From: Rummeliibacillus sp. POC4 | GTDB taxonomy: Bacteria; Bacillota; Bacilli; Bacillales_A; Planococcaceae | NCBI RefSeq assembly: GCF_003576525.1 | Contig: NZ_QWUA01000006.1 | Location: 62,001-126,000, forward strand | DNA length: 64,000 nt | Direction of reading: 5' to 3' | In this document: positions 1 through 9,794 of the stretch, one piece after another | Position numbering within the stretch: position 1 is the stretch's first letter | Layout: each line of letters begins with the position of its first letter | Translations under genes and position numbers: made by a program | Notes under the pieces: generated by a model | What the model saw: the letters and a program-made list of their open reading frames with translations, nothing else | Databases searched by the model: none | What the model was told of the DNA's origin: nothing

Positions 1-126
1 AAATCTACTCAAATAATAAAATAATATTAGAATTTTCAAAATAAAGGTTTTTATAATAAAACATAGAATATCTTTAAGTAAGGTAGCATTATGTAATTTA
101 TTATGAACACAGAGGGGTGCACCAAA

Positions 127-903
127 ATGGGATATGAAACAATTACTATTGAAAGAAACGGTAGATTAGCGATTGTTAGTTTAAATCAACCGCAAAAAAT
201 GAATGCGATGGATGATGTAATGCTCCATGAGTTAGCAAATTGTTTTGAAGCATTGCATAAAGATCCTACGATACAAGTGTTGATATTAAAAGGTGAGGGA
301 AAAGTATTCTCCGCCGGTGGAGATATTAAAGCGATGTTAACTGAGAGCTTTGATATTGCTGATGTTATGATAGATATCTCTAGATTGGTGAAGGCATTTT
401 ACACCTTACCTATGGTAACTATTGCAGCAGTTCATGGTGCAGCTGCTGGACTTGGTTTTAGTTTAGCATTAGCAGCGGATATTATAATTGGGGAAGAAGA
501 TAGTAAATTTGCGATGAATTTTATAGGAATTGGTCTTATCCCTGATGGAGCAGGGCATTTCTTTATGAAAGAAAGATTAGGTGCTCCAAAAGCTCAGCAA
601 ATGATTTGGGCTGGAGATGTTTTAAATGGTTTTGCGGCGAAAAAAGTAGGATTAGTCGACGAAGTTGTAGAAAATGGAACAGCAATCGAACAAGCAGGAC
701 AATTAGCGCAAAAATTGCTACATTCTCCACTATTATCTATGATTGAGACGAAAAAAATATTGCATGCACAGAAAGTTGCTGAACTGAATAGTATTTTAGA
801 AATGGAGTCAGTGGGGCAGACAACAATGCGTAGTACTAAAGATCATCTAGAAGGTATTAAAGCATTTGTAGAAAAAAGAACGCCGAATTTTGAAGGAAAA
901 TAA
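127..903 (+). CDS. yhaR: Enoyl-CoA hydratase/isomerase family protein (YhaR-like)
   Basis: A 258-residue crotonase-fold protein acting on a CoA thioester in the cytoplasm. The oxyanion-hole signatures FSAGGDIKAM (residues 61-70) and HGAAAGLGFSLA (about 103-114) are clear. Neither of the two catalytic glutamates of true enoyl-CoA hydratases is present; instead there is an aspartate at 140 in IGLIPDGAG, as in PaaG and isomerase-type members. Isomerase or ring-opening chemistry is therefore more likely than simple hydration. The start at 127 is chosen because AGAGGGGTG lies just upstream; an in-frame ATG at 103 has no ribosome binding site. A YhaR-type gene close to yhaO also occurs in B. subtilis, which supports the name. 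Confidence 0.8.
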   Translation: MGYETITIERNGRLAIVSLNQPQKMNAMDDVMLHELANCFEALHKDPTIQVLILKGEGKVFSAGGDIKAMLTESFDIADVMIDISRLVKAFYTLPMVTIAAVHGAAAGLGFSLALAADIIIGEEDSKFAMNFIGIGLIPDGAGHFFMKERLGAPKAQQMIWAGDVLNGFAAKKVGLVDEVVENGTAIEQAGQLAQKLLHSPLLSMIETKKILHAQKVAELNSILEMESVGQTTMRSTKDHLEGIKAFVEKRTPNFEGK

Positions 904-925
904 ATCAAATCTAATAATTGTCAAT

Positions 926-962
926 AAAAGGAGTTGTCCAAAATTACAGGACAACTCCTTTT
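926..962. terminator. Bidirectional terminator between convergent genes
   Basis: A 13-bp perfect stem (AAAGGAGTTGTCC and its complement) with a 9-nt loop, flanked by A and T runs. It sits between the crotonase gene and the convergent small gene, so it can serve both. Confidence 0.85.
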
Positions 963-965
963 TAC

Positions 966-1154
966 TCACACATGAAATAATATTAATTTACCGCTTGAGT
1001 TAACAAGACGATGAGTCTCTTCGGATAAACCAAGTTGTTCAATTTTTTCTGCCCCTTGTTTTTTTGCTGTATCTTCATCTGAGAATTCCCATGCTTCATC
1101 TTTAATGATTTCACCAGATTTTTTAAAAGCTGTAAAACGAAACGTTAGCATCAT
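966..1154 (-). CDS. Small protein of unknown function (62 aa)
   Basis: I do not recognise this family. It is a 62-residue, charged, soluble-looking protein (MMLTFRF... to ...LILFHV) with no membrane segment or signal peptide. The start is placed at ATG 1154, five bases after AAGGGG; ATG 1151 and an upstream GTG at 1160 are alternatives. A 24-bp perfect palindrome overlaps its probable -10 element (TATAAT on the minus strand, 1183-1188), so the gene looks tightly repressed. The palindrome half-sites match a site upstream of fadD in this window, which hints at a link to fatty-acid metabolism by inference only. Confidence 0.65.
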   Translation of the reverse strand: MMLTFRFTAFKKSGEIIKDEAWEFSDEDTAKKQGAEKIEQLGLSEETHRLVNSSGKLILFHV

Positions 1155-1164
1155 CCTCACCCCT

Positions 1165-1188
1165 TATAATGAATGTACATTCATTATA
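1165..1188. promoter_or_regulatory. 24-bp perfect palindrome, TetR-type operator candidate
   Basis: The core is AATGAA-TGTACA-TTCATT (1168-1185), extended outward by TAT/ATA to 24 perfectly symmetrical bases. It overlaps the -10 of the small minus-strand gene. The same AATGAA-N6-TTCATT pattern recurs at 31822-31839 before the acyl-CoA synthetase gene. The half-site resembles that of Bacillus FadR (TGAATGA), but the spacing differs. Confidence 0.6.
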
Positions 1189-1308
1189 CTAAAATGGATT
1201 AAATCTTGTACATTAAAATGTGTAAGACTTAAGTAGAAAACGCTATAAATAATTGGAAGTTCATGTTAAAATAAGAACAAATATTCGCTTTACTGAAAGA
1301 GGGATAGT

Positions 1309-2529
1309 ATGTCTTCGATTCGATTTTTCCACACTGCTGACTTGCATTTGGATAGCCCATTTAAAGGAATGTCTAATTTACCTGAACAGGCATTTGAACA
1401 GCTACGTAACAGTACATTCGATGCTTTTTCAAATTTAATAGAAAAGGCGATTAAAGAAAAACCTGATTTTATCCTGATTGTAGGTGATATTTATGATGGG
1501 GAAGATCGCAGTTTAAGGGCACAACAAATTTTTCAAAAAGGTATGGAGAAGTTATCGGAATATCAAATTCCCATTATTATTAGTTATGGAAATCATGATC
1601 ATTTGAAGGGGAAATGGACACGCTTTTCATTGCCGGAAAATGTTTACGTAATGCCAAAAGAGACGACTAAATTGACATTGAATGTTCGTGATTCCAAGGT
1701 GAATCTATACGGATTTAGCTATCCAGAACGGCATGTACTAAAACCTATGATTGACACATACCCAATTGCCACAGAACAAGATGCCGTACATATTGGGATG
1801 TTACATGGAAGTTTACAGGGGAATACAACGCATGATGTTTATGCACCGTTTACAATTGAAGAATTGCTTTCCAAAAATTATGATTATTGGGCTCTTGGAC
1901 ATATCCATAAGCGTCAAGTTTTGCATACTGATCCACCCATTATTTATCCGGGGAATATACAAAGTAGACATCTAAAGGAACAAGGCGTAAAAGGGTTTTA
2001 TGATGTTACAATTACAAATTTCGCTTCAGATTGTACATTTATTCCGACTTCCGCTATTGTGTATGACAAAATAGAAATCGATTGTGCCAACTTAATACAT
2101 GCCAATGAAGTTCTTAGGGCTTGTGGACAAGCTTTGGAAAACTTCAGAGAACAATTTGGGGCTGGAGTTGTCTGGCTTTATCTAAAAAATATAGATGAAC
2201 AAGGAAAGTCTCTATTTGAAGAGACGCCACTTGCAGATTGGCTCGAAGTGATTCGTGAACAAGAGGAAGAAAAGACCCCATTTGTATGGATACAATCATT
2301 AGAAATAGACGATTCTGCTGTTAATAGATATGAGCCAACATTAGCATCTGAATCAGTCTTAAAAGTGTTAAGTGAATGGGATGAAAAGCATTTAAAAGAG
2401 GTTATAAAGGATCTGTATCAACATCCAAAAGGAAGTCGCTACTTAGAAACGTTAACATCAGAAGATTTAGAATCTCTTGTATCTGAGGCAAAACAACAGT
2501 TTTTAAAGAACATTAGTACGTCCAAATGA
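1309..2529 (+). CDS. yhaO: Metallophosphoesterase, SbcD/Mre11-type nuclease YhaO
   Basis: A 406-residue calcineurin-like phosphoesterase of the SbcD/Mre11 class, probably a DNA repair exonuclease subunit partnering the following ATPase. Metal-binding motifs appear in order: HTADLHLDSP near the N-terminus, VGDIYDGED, SYGNHDHLKG, LHGS and GHIHKRQ, which is the full set for the family. Length matches B. subtilis YhaO. The start follows AAAGAGGG. The stop overlaps the next gene's open frame, and yhaO, yhaN and yhaM form one operon. Its action with YhaN in an SbcCD-like complex is inferred from the family. Confidence 0.93.
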   Translation: MSSIRFFHTADLHLDSPFKGMSNLPEQAFEQLRNSTFDAFSNLIEKAIKEKPDFILIVGDIYDGEDRSLRAQQIFQKGMEKLSEYQIPIIISYGNHDHLKGKWTRFSLPENVYVMPKETTKLTLNVRDSKVNLYGFSYPERHVLKPMIDTYPIATEQDAVHIGMLHGSLQGNTTHDVYAPFTIEELLSKNYDYWALGHIHKRQVLHTDPPIIYPGNIQSRHLKEQGVKGFYDVTITNFASDCTFIPTSAIVYDKIEIDCANLIHANEVLRACGQALENFREQFGAGVVWLYLKNIDEQGKSLFEETPLADWLEVIREQEEEKTPFVWIQSLEIDDSAVNRYEPTLASESVLKVLSEWDEKHLKEVIKDLYQHPKGSRYLETLTSEDLESLVSEAKQQFLKNISTSK

Positions 2530-2543
2530 TAGGGGGGATAGAT

Positions 2544-5435
2544 GTGTATTTAAAAAAACTATTGATATACGGTTTTGGACAACATGAAGATATTACAGTT
2601 GAATTATCAAAAGGCATCAATGTTTTTTATGGATTAAATGAAGCAGGTAAAACGACTATTCAACAATTTATCTTGCAAATTCTCTTCGGATTTCCTCAAA
2701 AAAACCACCAACAACTACGATATGAACCTAAAAAAGGTGGTAAGTTTGGTGGACAAGTCCATCTATCAGATCGTGAATATGGAGAATGTATCATTGAACG
2801 AGTAAAAGGAAAAGCAAGTGGAGATGTTACTGTATATCTTGCTAATGGTGAAAAAGGCCATGAAGAGTTATTAGCTAAGATTCTGAGAGGGTATAACCGA
2901 CACAGTTTTGAAGCAGTATTCTCCTTTTCGGTGCATCAATTACAACAGATGGAGAATTTATCTGAGGAAGAGTTAAGTGGTGTTTTATTAGCATCAGGTA
3001 CGACTGGTGCAGATCAACTAGGTAATGTAAAACAGGAGTTAGAAAAAAAACAACAGGAATTATTCAAAAAATCAGGAAGAGTTCCTCTTTTAAATCAGAA
3101 TATTATTGATTTAGTACAACAAGATCAAAAGATTAAAGAAGAACGGAAAAAAATAGATGAATATGAGCCTTCTATGAAAAGGATAGAAGAGATTAAAAAT
3201 GAGATTAAAACTCTCGATCAACAAGAACAATTGCTAAAACAAAATATACAAAAGTTAAATGAGTTACGGCAAGTTTCACCTTTATTAGAAGAAAAACAAA
3301 GATTAGAATCCGTAATAGCTAGTATTGAATATACCTCATTTCCAAACAATGGCATCAACCGATATGAGCAACTGCGAGAACTTCAGTTAACAAACAAAGC
3401 TTCTTTAAATAAAGTACAACAAAATTACCATTTCTTAATAGAACAGTTACGGGAAGAGTTTGATAGTGAACGATTAAGTTCATTAAAGGAACTTGTCGAG
3501 CGTGATAGTGAATGGAGAGAATGGCAAACTCAAATTCGCCAGTTTGAAAGGGATATTCAAACTGTTAAGCAAGAGATGCATAGTCAATTTCAACTTTTAG
3601 GCATTATAAAATCGGAACAACAACAGGCAGTTTTACAATCAGAAGTCTCTATTCAACAGGAAGATCAATTTCAACGTTTGATTCAACAAATGGATGAACA
3701 ACAAGAGCAATTACGATTTCAAGAGAGAATATCAAAGCGTTTAGAAGAGGAAATCCATACTCTATCACATAAACTGGACGAATTGTATGAAAGCATGCCA
3801 ACTGAGGAAGACAAGGAACGTTTAAAAAAATGGCAAAAAGAAAAAGAAGAAGCTGCTGAAGCAAAAGTATTACTACAACATCATGGATCGAAATCAGAGC
3901 GGTTAGTAAATGTTTTAAGTATTTTTCTAGCAGTAATCTCTATTATCTTAGGTATAGCTCAAGGGAAAATGATATTAAGTATAGTTGGAGTAGTTGTAGC
4001 AATTGCAATTTATATATTATTCAATCGAAAGTCAAATGCTTCAAATCAAGACAAACAGTTGGAACAATCTATAAGAAAACTAGATAGAGTTCGCAAAATG
4101 GCACAAGAAATGGAACAACTTGAACAATCAATCCGCCTCTATCATGATCGTGTTGTTTTAGTTGAGCAACAATTAGAAGATAAAGAAATAGAACAAAAGC
4201 AAGTTTTAAAAACATTAAATAAGTTAACTATTTTTACAGAACAAAGCAAAGAACAACTGAAATTATTTTTAGCTAAATTCCAAATCAGAGGGGATATTCA
4301 GCCTAAATTAGTAAACGAGTTATTTAGAAATGTTCGTCAATTACAGTTATCTAATAACCGTTTGATGATGATGATTGATCAGAAAGAACAATTGATGAGA
4401 TTAACAGAACAAAGGTTACAACAAGCTTCAATCATTTGTAACGCTACTTGTACTGTGGAAAATTTATCTTCAGTTGTGCATAGTAATTATCAACAAATGC
4501 TAGAATTACAACAATCTATAGAAAATTCACTCGAAAAGAAAAAAGAATTACAACAGCAATTAGAGGAATTGATCTTGTTGAATGATACGTATGAAGAAGA
4601 GATATTCAAATTGTTGCAGGATGCCAATGTTAAAACAATAGACGAGTATTATAAAGCTGCAGAACAATATAATGAGTTTGAGAAAACGTACTTTTCACTT
4701 AAACAAATTGAAGCACAGCTTCAAATGTTTGATAAAACAGTACAGACAACAGAATTATCTATAGAAGACATCAATTATCGTATCAATCAGTATAATGAGC
4801 ATGAAAAACAGTTTCAGCTACAAAAAAATCTCTTATTGAAAGAGCAGGCTACTCTCCATGCGCAAGCTGAACATTTGTTGGAAGATCGACAATATGGTAA
4901 CCACCTACAACAGTTTGAACAACATAAGGCGGCTTTCAATACCAATGCAAGAGAATGGGTAGTATCTAAACTTATATCAACAGCTATCCAAGAAACTTTG
5001 CATCAGTTAAAAGAAGAAAAGCTTCCTGCAGTTTTACAACATGCAGAGCAATATTTTAACGTATTAACCAATAATCGATATGAATCACTTTATCTGAATA
5101 CAGAGGGGAAATTTGAAGTATTATCAGTGGAGGGCATTCGCTATTCAGTTGCAGAGTTATCACAAGCGACAAAAGAACAAGCTTATATTGCATTGCGATT
5201 TGCTCTTGCTGGTTCACTTAAACAATCAGCACCTTTCCCAATTATCATGGATGATCCGTTTGTCCATTTTGATCGTTTAAGAATAATTTACATGGTACAA
5301 TTAATACAAAGAATTTCAAGTGAACATCAGATTCTTTATTTTACATGCCATGATGGAATGCTGGAACAATGGGAGAAAGCTAATATCATCCAAGTAGCAA
5401 ATCTTAATAATGAAAGGGGATTGACTTCGGTATGA
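2544..5435 (+). CDS. yhaN: SMC/SbcC-like ATPase YhaN
   Basis: A large ATPase partner of YhaO. The P-loop GLNEAGKT is at residues 30-37, followed by a very long glutamine-rich coiled coil and a C-terminal half-site with the ABC-like segment [15 protein letters not shown] and Walker [12 protein letters not shown]. Unusually, two hydrophobic helices (around residues 455-500, [13 protein letters not shown] and [14 protein letters not shown]) interrupt the coiled coil, so the complex is probably membrane-anchored. The GTG at 2544 is chosen because AGGGGGG lies six bases upstream, giving 963 residues; an ATG at 2526 overlapping the yhaO stop is the alternative. Confidence 0.9.
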   Translation: MYLKKLLIYGFGQHEDITVELSKGINVFYGLNEAGKTTIQQFILQILFGFPQKNHQQLRYEPKKGGKFGGQVHLSDREYGECIIERVKGKASGDVTVYLANGEKGHEELLAKILRGYNRHSFEAVFSFSVHQLQQMENLSEEELSGVLLASGTTGADQLGNVKQELEKKQQELFKKSGRVPLLNQNIIDLVQQDQKIKEERKKIDEYEPSMKRIEEIKNEIKTLDQQEQLLKQNIQKLNELRQVSPLLEEKQRLESVIASIEYTSFPNNGINRYEQLRELQLTNKASLNKVQQNYHFLIEQLREEFDSERLSSLKELVERDSEWREWQTQIRQFERDIQTVKQEMHSQFQLLGIIKSEQQQAVLQSEVSIQQEDQFQRLIQQMDEQQEQLRFQERISKRLEEEIHTLSHKLDELYESMPTEEDKERLKKWQKEKEEAAEAKVLLQHHGSKSERLVNVLSIFLAVISIILGIAQGKMILSIVGVVVAIAIYILFNRKSNASNQDKQLEQSIRKLDRVRKMAQEMEQLEQSIRLYHDRVVLVEQQLEDKEIEQKQVLKTLNKLTIFTEQSKEQLKLFLAKFQIRGDIQPKLVNELFRNVRQLQLSNNRLMMMIDQKEQLMRLTEQRLQQASIICNATCTVENLSSVVHSNYQQMLELQQSIENSLEKKKELQQQLEELILLNDTYEEEIFKLLQDANVKTIDEYYKAAEQYNEFEKTYFSLKQIEAQLQMFDKTVQTTELSIEDINYRINQYNEHEKQFQLQKNLLLKEQATLHAQAEHLLEDRQYGNHLQQFEQHKAAFNTNAREWVVSKLISTAIQETLHQLKEEKLPAVLQHAEQYFNVLTNNRYESLYLNTEGKFEVLSVEGIRYSVAELSQATKEQAYIALRFALAGSLKQSAPFPIIMDDPFVHFDRLRIIYMVQLIQRISSEHQILYFTCHDGMLEQWEKANIIQVANLNNERGLTSV

Positions 5436-6370
5436 ATGGAGTAGCAACATTACAAGCAGGAGCACCAGTCGATCAATATTTACTTATTAAACAAGCAACA
5501 AAAGGTGTTACAACAATGGGAAAACCATTTATGACACTTATTTTACAAGATAAAAGCGGAAGCGTAGAAGCAAAGCTTTGGGATACTGGAGAAGAACAAG
5601 AAAAATTGTATCAAGCTGGTGTAATTGTTCGCATCGGTGGAGAAATTCATGATTATCGCGGAAAACTACAATTGCGTATTAAAACAATTCGCCCTATAAA
5701 TGCAGATGAGAATATTACAGTAACTGATTTAGTTCAATCAGCAGAAACTCCTAAAGAAGAATTATTCGATCAGCTCATGAATTTTTTCTTTGAGATAAAG
5801 AATCCTAACATTTCTCGTCTTACAAGATATTTAATTATGGAAAATCAACAATCTCTTATGACTTTTCCTGCAGCGACAAAAAATCATCATGATTATGCTT
5901 CAGGATTATTAGATCATGTTGTATCTATGCTGAAACTGGGGAAAGCAATAGCAGATTTGTATCCAACTTTAAATAGAGATCTACTTTATGCGGGAATAAT
6001 CTTACATGATATTGGTAAGGTAGTAGAATTATCAGGACCAATTTCAACAAGTTATACAGTTACCGGAAATATGTTAGGACATATTTCAATAATGGTATCT
6101 GAAATTGCTCTTGCAGCAAATGAGTTGAATATTGAAGGAGAGGAAGTAATGCTTCTTCAACATATGGTTTTATCACATCACGGTAAAGAAGAATGGGGAA
6201 GTCCTAAAAAACCAATGCTTCAAGAAGCTGAAATACTGCACTATATTGATAATATAGATGCGAAGATGAACACATTAAAACGTGCATTAGGTAAAACAAA
6301 ACCTGGTGAATTTACTGAACGCCTATTCCCATTAGATAACCGTTCATTCTATAAACCAACAATTGAATAA
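5432..6370 (+). CDS. yhaM: 3'-5' exoribonuclease YhaM
   Basis: A 312-residue nuclease with an N-terminal OB-fold (about residues 15-95) and an HD phosphohydrolase domain. The HD ligands are visible in [14 protein letters not shown], the histidine of GHISIM and [10 protein letters not shown]. In B. subtilis YhaM is a 3'-5' exoribonuclease that trims RNA ends and also degrades DNA. Its ATG overlaps the yhaN stop by four bases, so translation is probably coupled, and it is the last gene of the yhaONM operon. Length is typical. Confidence 0.93.
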   Translation: MNGVATLQAGAPVDQYLLIKQATKGVTTMGKPFMTLILQDKSGSVEAKLWDTGEEQEKLYQAGVIVRIGGEIHDYRGKLQLRIKTIRPINADENITVTDLVQSAETPKEELFDQLMNFFFEIKNPNISRLTRYLIMENQQSLMTFPAATKNHHDYASGLLDHVVSMLKLGKAIADLYPTLNRDLLYAGIILHDIGKVVELSGPISTSYTVTGNMLGHISIMVSEIALAANELNIEGEEVMLLQHMVLSHHGKEEWGSPKKPMLQEAEILHYIDNIDAKMNTLKRALGKTKPGEFTERLFPLDNRSFYKPTIE

Positions 6371-6387
6371 TCACTTAAAGTAAAATA

Positions 6388-6426
6388 AAAAAACTCGGAC
6401 AGCTTATAGTTTGTCCGAGTTTTTTT
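6388..6426. terminator. Terminator shared by yhaM and prsA
   Basis: The stem CTCGGACA / TGTCCGAG is extended by A6/T6, with a 10-nt loop. It lies between the convergent yhaM and prsA genes and reads well on both strands. Confidence 0.9.
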
Positions 6427-6437
6427 TATAGGAAAAG

Positions 6438-7316
6438 TTATTTAGATGAGCTTTTGAATTGATCTAATGCATCTTTTAAGTCTTTATCTTTAATCTTCAC
6501 GTCTGCATCTTTGATCAATTTAGATACTTTTGTTAACAATTGTGATTGGTCAGCTTCTTGAAGTTGTAATTTTTTCTTGATTTGAGCTTTATTGTCTTCG
6601 TAAGAACCTTCTACTTTTGCATCTCGTTCATCTTCTAATTTGATGATATGGTAACCGTAAGAAGATTTTACAGGTTCGCTAATTTCACCTTTTTTAAGCG
6701 CATATGCAGCTTTTGTGAATTCAGGAACCATTTTATCTGGACCAAACCAACCAAGTTCTCCACCTTGAGCTTGTGAACCTGTATCAGTAGAATATTTTTT
6801 AGCTAATTTAGCGAAATCTTCGCCTTTATCTAATTTAGCTTTCACTTCTTTAGCTGTTTTTTCATCAGCAACAAGAATATGACTAGCTTTTACTTCTTTT
6901 TTCATTTCTTCATAATAAGCTTTCATGTCAGCTTCAGATACTTTAACACCATCAGCTAATGCAGCTTCTTGTAACAGATTTAGTTTGACGCTACGTTTAA
7001 ATGATTTTTCAGTCATATTTTGAGCTGCTAGAGCTTGTTTAAAGTCTTGTCCTTGGCTTTCCATTTGTTCTTTTTGCTTTTTGTATTCAGCACTTACTTC
7101 TTTATCAGATACTTTATATTTATCGCTTAATACTTTTTCGATGATGATTAATTGTAATGCGGAGTCACCGACTGAATCTTTCATTTCTTTGTAAAGTTGA
7201 TCTTTTGTTACGTCTCCAACCTTTGAAGTAGCAACTTTTTCGTCACTCGCGTTACCGCAAGCTGACAATGCAAGTACGGATGCTGCAAGTGTTAATGATA
7301 AAACTGTTTTTTTCAT
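6438..7316 (-). CDS. prsA: Foldase lipoprotein PrsA (peptidyl-prolyl isomerase)
   Basis: A 292-residue extracytoplasmic foldase that helps secreted proteins fold after translocation. The lipoprotein signal ends in LSAC with Cys20 as the lipidated residue. A parvulin (PpiC) domain spans about residues 132-222 with SHILV, GGELGWFG and SYGYHIIKLED motifs, flanked by chaperone-like helical segments. The start is the ATG at 7316 with GGGAG upstream; the upstream TTG at 7334 would spoil the signal peptide. In B. subtilis prsA is essential and next to yhaM-region genes, as here. Confidence 0.95.
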   Translation of the reverse strand: MKKTVLSLTLAASVLALSACGNASDEKVATSKVGDVTKDQLYKEMKDSVGDSALQLIIIEKVLSDKYKVSDKEVSAEYKKQKEQMESQGQDFKQALAAQNMTEKSFKRSVKLNLLQEAALADGVKVSEADMKAYYEEMKKEVKASHILVADEKTAKEVKAKLDKGEDFAKLAKKYSTDTGSQAQGGELGWFGPDKMVPEFTKAAYALKKGEISEPVKSSYGYHIIKLEDERDAKVEGSYEDNKAQIKKKLQLQEADQSQLLTKVSKLIKDADVKIKDKDLKDALDQFKSSSK

Positions 7317-7434
7317 CTTCCTTATCTCTCCCAACTTAAGTCACTTGAATATATGCAAATGTAACTATACCATAGAACGAAAAAAAATGGAAAAGGTTGC
7401 TGCAAAAAGCGCCTAGCAATGCTCTAAACAAATG

Positions 7435-7443
7435 CATAGGATA
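7435..7443 (+). promoter_or_regulatory. Possible SigK-type -10 element (CATAGGATA)
   Basis: CATAGGATA fits the CATAnnnTA form of late mother-cell promoters and lies 23 bases before the YjcZ-type gene. No convincing -35 was found, so this is weak. Confidence 0.25.
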
Positions 7444-7465
7444 GGTAAGAAAGGGGGTGACAGAC

Positions 7466-7579
7466 ATGAGTGGAGGTTACCAAAATAACTACGGTTCTAA
7501 CTCCTTTGCACTTGTGGTGGTACTATTCATCTTGTTGATCATTGTAGGTGCAGCATTTATGGGTTACGGAGGTTACTAA
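7466..7579 (+). CDS. YjcZ/SscA-family tiny membrane sporulation protein (37 aa)
   Basis: A 37-residue peptide that starts MSGGY, has one hydrophobic helix (FALVVVLFILLIIVGAAF) and ends in GYGGY. This glycine-tyrosine-rich end plus a single helix is typical of the YjcZ family, whose members are linked to spore coat or forespore membrane assembly. The ribosome binding site AAGGGGG is strong, and the gene is followed at once by a terminator, so it is a monocistronic unit. A similar small coat gene (sscA) lies near prsA in B. subtilis. Exact role is unknown. Confidence 0.85.
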   Translation: MSGGYQNNYGSNSFALVVVLFILLIIVGAAFMGYGGY

Positions 7580-7584
7580 TCAAT

Positions 7585-7618
7585 AAAAGACCATTTACTA
7601 AATGTAAATGGTCTTTTC
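7585..7618 (+). terminator. Terminator after the YjcZ-type gene
   Basis: AAAAGACCATTTAC pairs with GTAAATGGTCTTTT around a 5-nt loop, six bases after the stop codon. Confidence 0.88.
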
Positions 7619-7667
7619 TATAGTTTTACAGGGCACGAGAAGCATCATGACCATGCGCAAGCCTATT

Positions 7668-7853
7668 CTATAAAGTAAACATCATTTCTAAGTAAAATGA
7701 AATTAATAAAATGGTAATAAGCACATTAATGGTGCGATAAATTTTAGGTTGCTTTTCCTCGGGAATTTCTTTCTGTGCGCACAAAGCGTACGTCATCCGA
7801 TTAATTTGGAATAGATAGAACACCGAGAATAGGACGACAATGGCAATGATCAA
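7668..7853 (-). CDS. Small two-helix membrane protein (61 aa)
   Basis: A 61-residue protein with two hydrophobic helices (IIAIVVLFSVFYLF and VLITILLISFYLEMMF) joined by a short charged loop. I do not recognise the family. A TTG start is assigned because GGGGAGGAAAAG lies seven to eight bases upstream. It could be translated with the downstream DUF3267 gene's region, but they are separate units. It occupies the position of B. subtilis yhaK/yhaL-type small genes without clear sequence similarity. Confidence 0.6.
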   Translation of the reverse strand: MIIAIVVLFSVFYLFQINRMTYALCAQKEIPEEKQPKIYRTINVLITILLISFYLEMMFTL

Positions 7854-7926
7854 GTCTTTTCCTCCCCTCTATATATACCCTTTTAGCATATCAAAAAAAA
7901 GACAGAAAATACAAGTTTGGTATCAT

Positions 7927-8472
7927 TTAGTTATTTGTAGGCGAAATAAGGATTTCGAAGCCTTTATCTGTCTCTTCTATTAACGCTTGTTTGGGTGAAC
8001 GTATTAAATGTTTTACATAAAGTAAATCCATTACACATAATCCACAGTGATAAGCTAATAAAATAGCAAAGTAATGTCTAAATGTAGGGAAAATAATTGC
8101 CCCAACTATGAGTATACTATTTAATACCATGAAAGGTACTATTAAAGCGACTATATAACGTGATTTCAAAATAGGCTCATGAATGCGCATAGCTAATACA
8201 GGAATAATTTTAAAGTGTTTTTCTATAGAAAAGCGTAATCTTGAACGATAACGCATCAATGGCAAAAAATGCAAAAGCTTATGAATAGGGTAGATCATTA
8301 AAAACACTAAAATGAATAGTGGAAATAATCGATCAGAGACTGGATTGTCTTTATAAGCCGTTATTGAAATGTAAAAAACAGAAAAGACCATCATAACAAA
8401 TATTGCTGATATTAAGAAGATACGATGATGTCCATATTGTTTTTGTACATTAATGGTTTTCCAACAATGCAA
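7927..8472 (-). CDS. DUF3267-type membrane protein
   Basis: A 181-residue integral membrane protein with about four helices: residues 19-37, 48-66, 108-130 and 132-150. The pattern, including IHKLLHFLPL between the second and third segments, fits the DUF3267 family, which has been suggested to be zincin-like. The usual HExxH motif is reduced here to HKLLH, so peptidase activity is doubtful. The open frame may begin downstream of the first ATG, as no strong ribosome binding site is seen. It occupies the place of yhaJ-type genes near hpr in related genomes. Confidence 0.6.
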   Translation of the reverse strand: MHCWKTINVQKQYGHHRIFLISAIFVMMVFSVFYISITAYKDNPVSDRLFPLFILVFLMIYPIHKLLHFLPLMRYRSRLRFSIEKHFKIIPVLAMRIHEPILKSRYIVALIVPFMVLNSILIVGAIIFPTFRHYFAILLAYHCGLCVMDLLYVKHLIRSPKQALIEETDKGFEILISPTNN

Positions 8473-8650
8473 CTTGTAGCATCTCCAATTTTTTTATTTA
8501 ATAAAATCATCGATACATAACATTAAAGGTTTTTAGAAGGAAAATCAAGCTTAATTTTTTTAAACAAGTTGCTATTTTTAAGAAGATACCATGTTAGATT
8601 GGCTTCTAATGCTGATTTGAATGAAATAAGTAGGTAGTTAAAGTTAGTAT

Positions 8651-8696
8651 AAAAAAACCAACATCAAAATTTAAAGGAACCATTCATTGATGTTGG
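8651..8696 (-). terminator. Terminator of hpr
   Basis: CCAACATCAA / TTGATGTTGG stem followed on the minus strand by seven T residues (8651-8658), directly after the hpr stop codon. Confidence 0.88.
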
Positions 8697-8705
8697 AACG
8701 ATTAT

Positions 8706-9221
8706 TTAATCTTCTATATTTTTTAAAGAATCTTCAAATATATCCATAAAGTCATCCCCATAAATGTTACGGATAAGGGCGACTAATTCTAAAAATTGCG
8801 GGAATTTACCGTACATTCCTTTTAAAGGAAGAGAACCTTCAATAATACTATGTCTAGAATGATTGAAGTTTTCGTATAGCTCTAAAAGCAATGATTGACC
8901 TTTTTCGGTGAGCTCAACATATGTATTTCTTTTATCATCATCACGTTTAGAGAATGATAGCAAGCCACGTTCTTCTAAATTTTTTGAAAAATTAAAAGCT
9001 GTCGATACATGCATTACACCGAATTTAGCAATATCAGATATGGAAGCACCTTTCAAATTGTTAGCAATAAGTAATACATGGTGTTCATTAATATTCAAAT
9101 CATAAGGTTTGATCCATGCTTGCCAATCTTTTTCTACGGCTTTCCAAAGGGCTTTTGATAATTGTGCAACACGTTGTGAGTAGAGCATGGCTTCTTTAGC
9201 CGTAAGTAATTCTTCAGACAT
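8706..9221 (-). CDS. hpr: MarR-family transition-state regulator Hpr (ScoC)
   Basis: A 171-residue MarR-type winged-helix repressor. The DNA-binding region is about residues 45-105, with the recognition helix around [16 protein letters not shown] and the wing at [18 protein letters not shown]. In B. subtilis Hpr represses extracellular protease, peptide transport and sporulation genes during growth. The protein is some 30 residues shorter at the C-terminus than the B. subtilis form. The ATG at 9221 with GGTGAT upstream is preferred over a GTG at 9233. Confidence 0.9.
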   Translation of the reverse strand: MSEELLTAKEAMLYSQRVAQLSKALWKAVEKDWQAWIKPYDLNINEHHVLLIANNLKGASISDIAKFGVMHVSTAFNFSKNLEERGLLSFSKRDDDKRNTYVELTEKGQSLLLELYENFNHSRHSIIEGSLPLKGMYGKFPQFLELVALIRNIYGDDFMDIFEDSLKNIED

Positions 9222-9250
9222 AGCTATCACCACTTTCGTAATTTCTTAAT

Positions 9251-9280
9251 ATTATATCATTCTCTTACAAAAATATACAA
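9251..9280 (-). promoter_or_regulatory. Probable SigA promoter of hpr
   Basis: On the minus strand TTGTAT (9275-9280) and TATAAT (9251-9256) are separated by 18 bases, about 30 bases before the hpr start. Confidence 0.5.
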
Positions 9281-9341
9281 TAGAATAAAGAAATGTTATG
9301 CAAAGAAAATTTATCGTTATAATATTTTGTTTATTATTTAG

Positions 9342-9731
9342 CTAATTATTACTCTCTTTTTTGGCTTTTCTATTTTGAAACGCATTTATTTGCTGTTGAA
9401 TTTCTTCAACAGAGCTTTGCAATGAAGAAATTTCTTGTTGAAGATGTTGTTGAATAGGAGCAGTTTCTTCTTGCCATACAGAAATAGATGATTTCGTATC
9501 CTCTAAAACAGCTGGAACAGCAACTTTTACTTCACTTTTAATATTATTAATGGAATTTTTGATATTCGTAACATGATGGCTTAAATCTTTTACTTGTTCA
9601 TTTACAATATTTTTACCCGTTTTTAAAGTAGAGCGTAATTCTTTTCCGGATTGTGGTGTAGTTAGTAATACCGCTGCAGCACTACCCAATAGACCAGTTG
9701 TAAGTCCGAATAAAAAAGTTGAGGCTTTCAT
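9342..9731 (-). CDS. yhaH: YtxH-domain protein YhaH
   Basis: A 129-residue protein with an N-terminal glycine-rich helix (FLFGLTTGLLGSAAAVLL) and the YtxH hallmark TPQSGKELR. A long amphipathic helical region follows, rich in Gln, Ser and Lys. YtxH proteins are membrane-associated and often induced by general stress, but the biochemical role is unknown. The strong AAAGGAGA site precedes the ATG. Its place between hpr and trpP matches B. subtilis yhaH. Confidence 0.82.
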   Translation of the reverse strand: MKASTFLFGLTTGLLGSAAAVLLTTPQSGKELRSTLKTGKNIVNEQVKDLSHHVTNIKNSINNIKSEVKVAVPAVLEDTKSSISVWQEETAPIQQHLQQEISSLQSSVEEIQQQINAFQNRKAKKESNN

Positions 9732-9794
9732 AAAATTCAGTCTCCTTTTTTCTTATAGTTATTTCCTCTTAATACTATATTAAAACAAGATATT

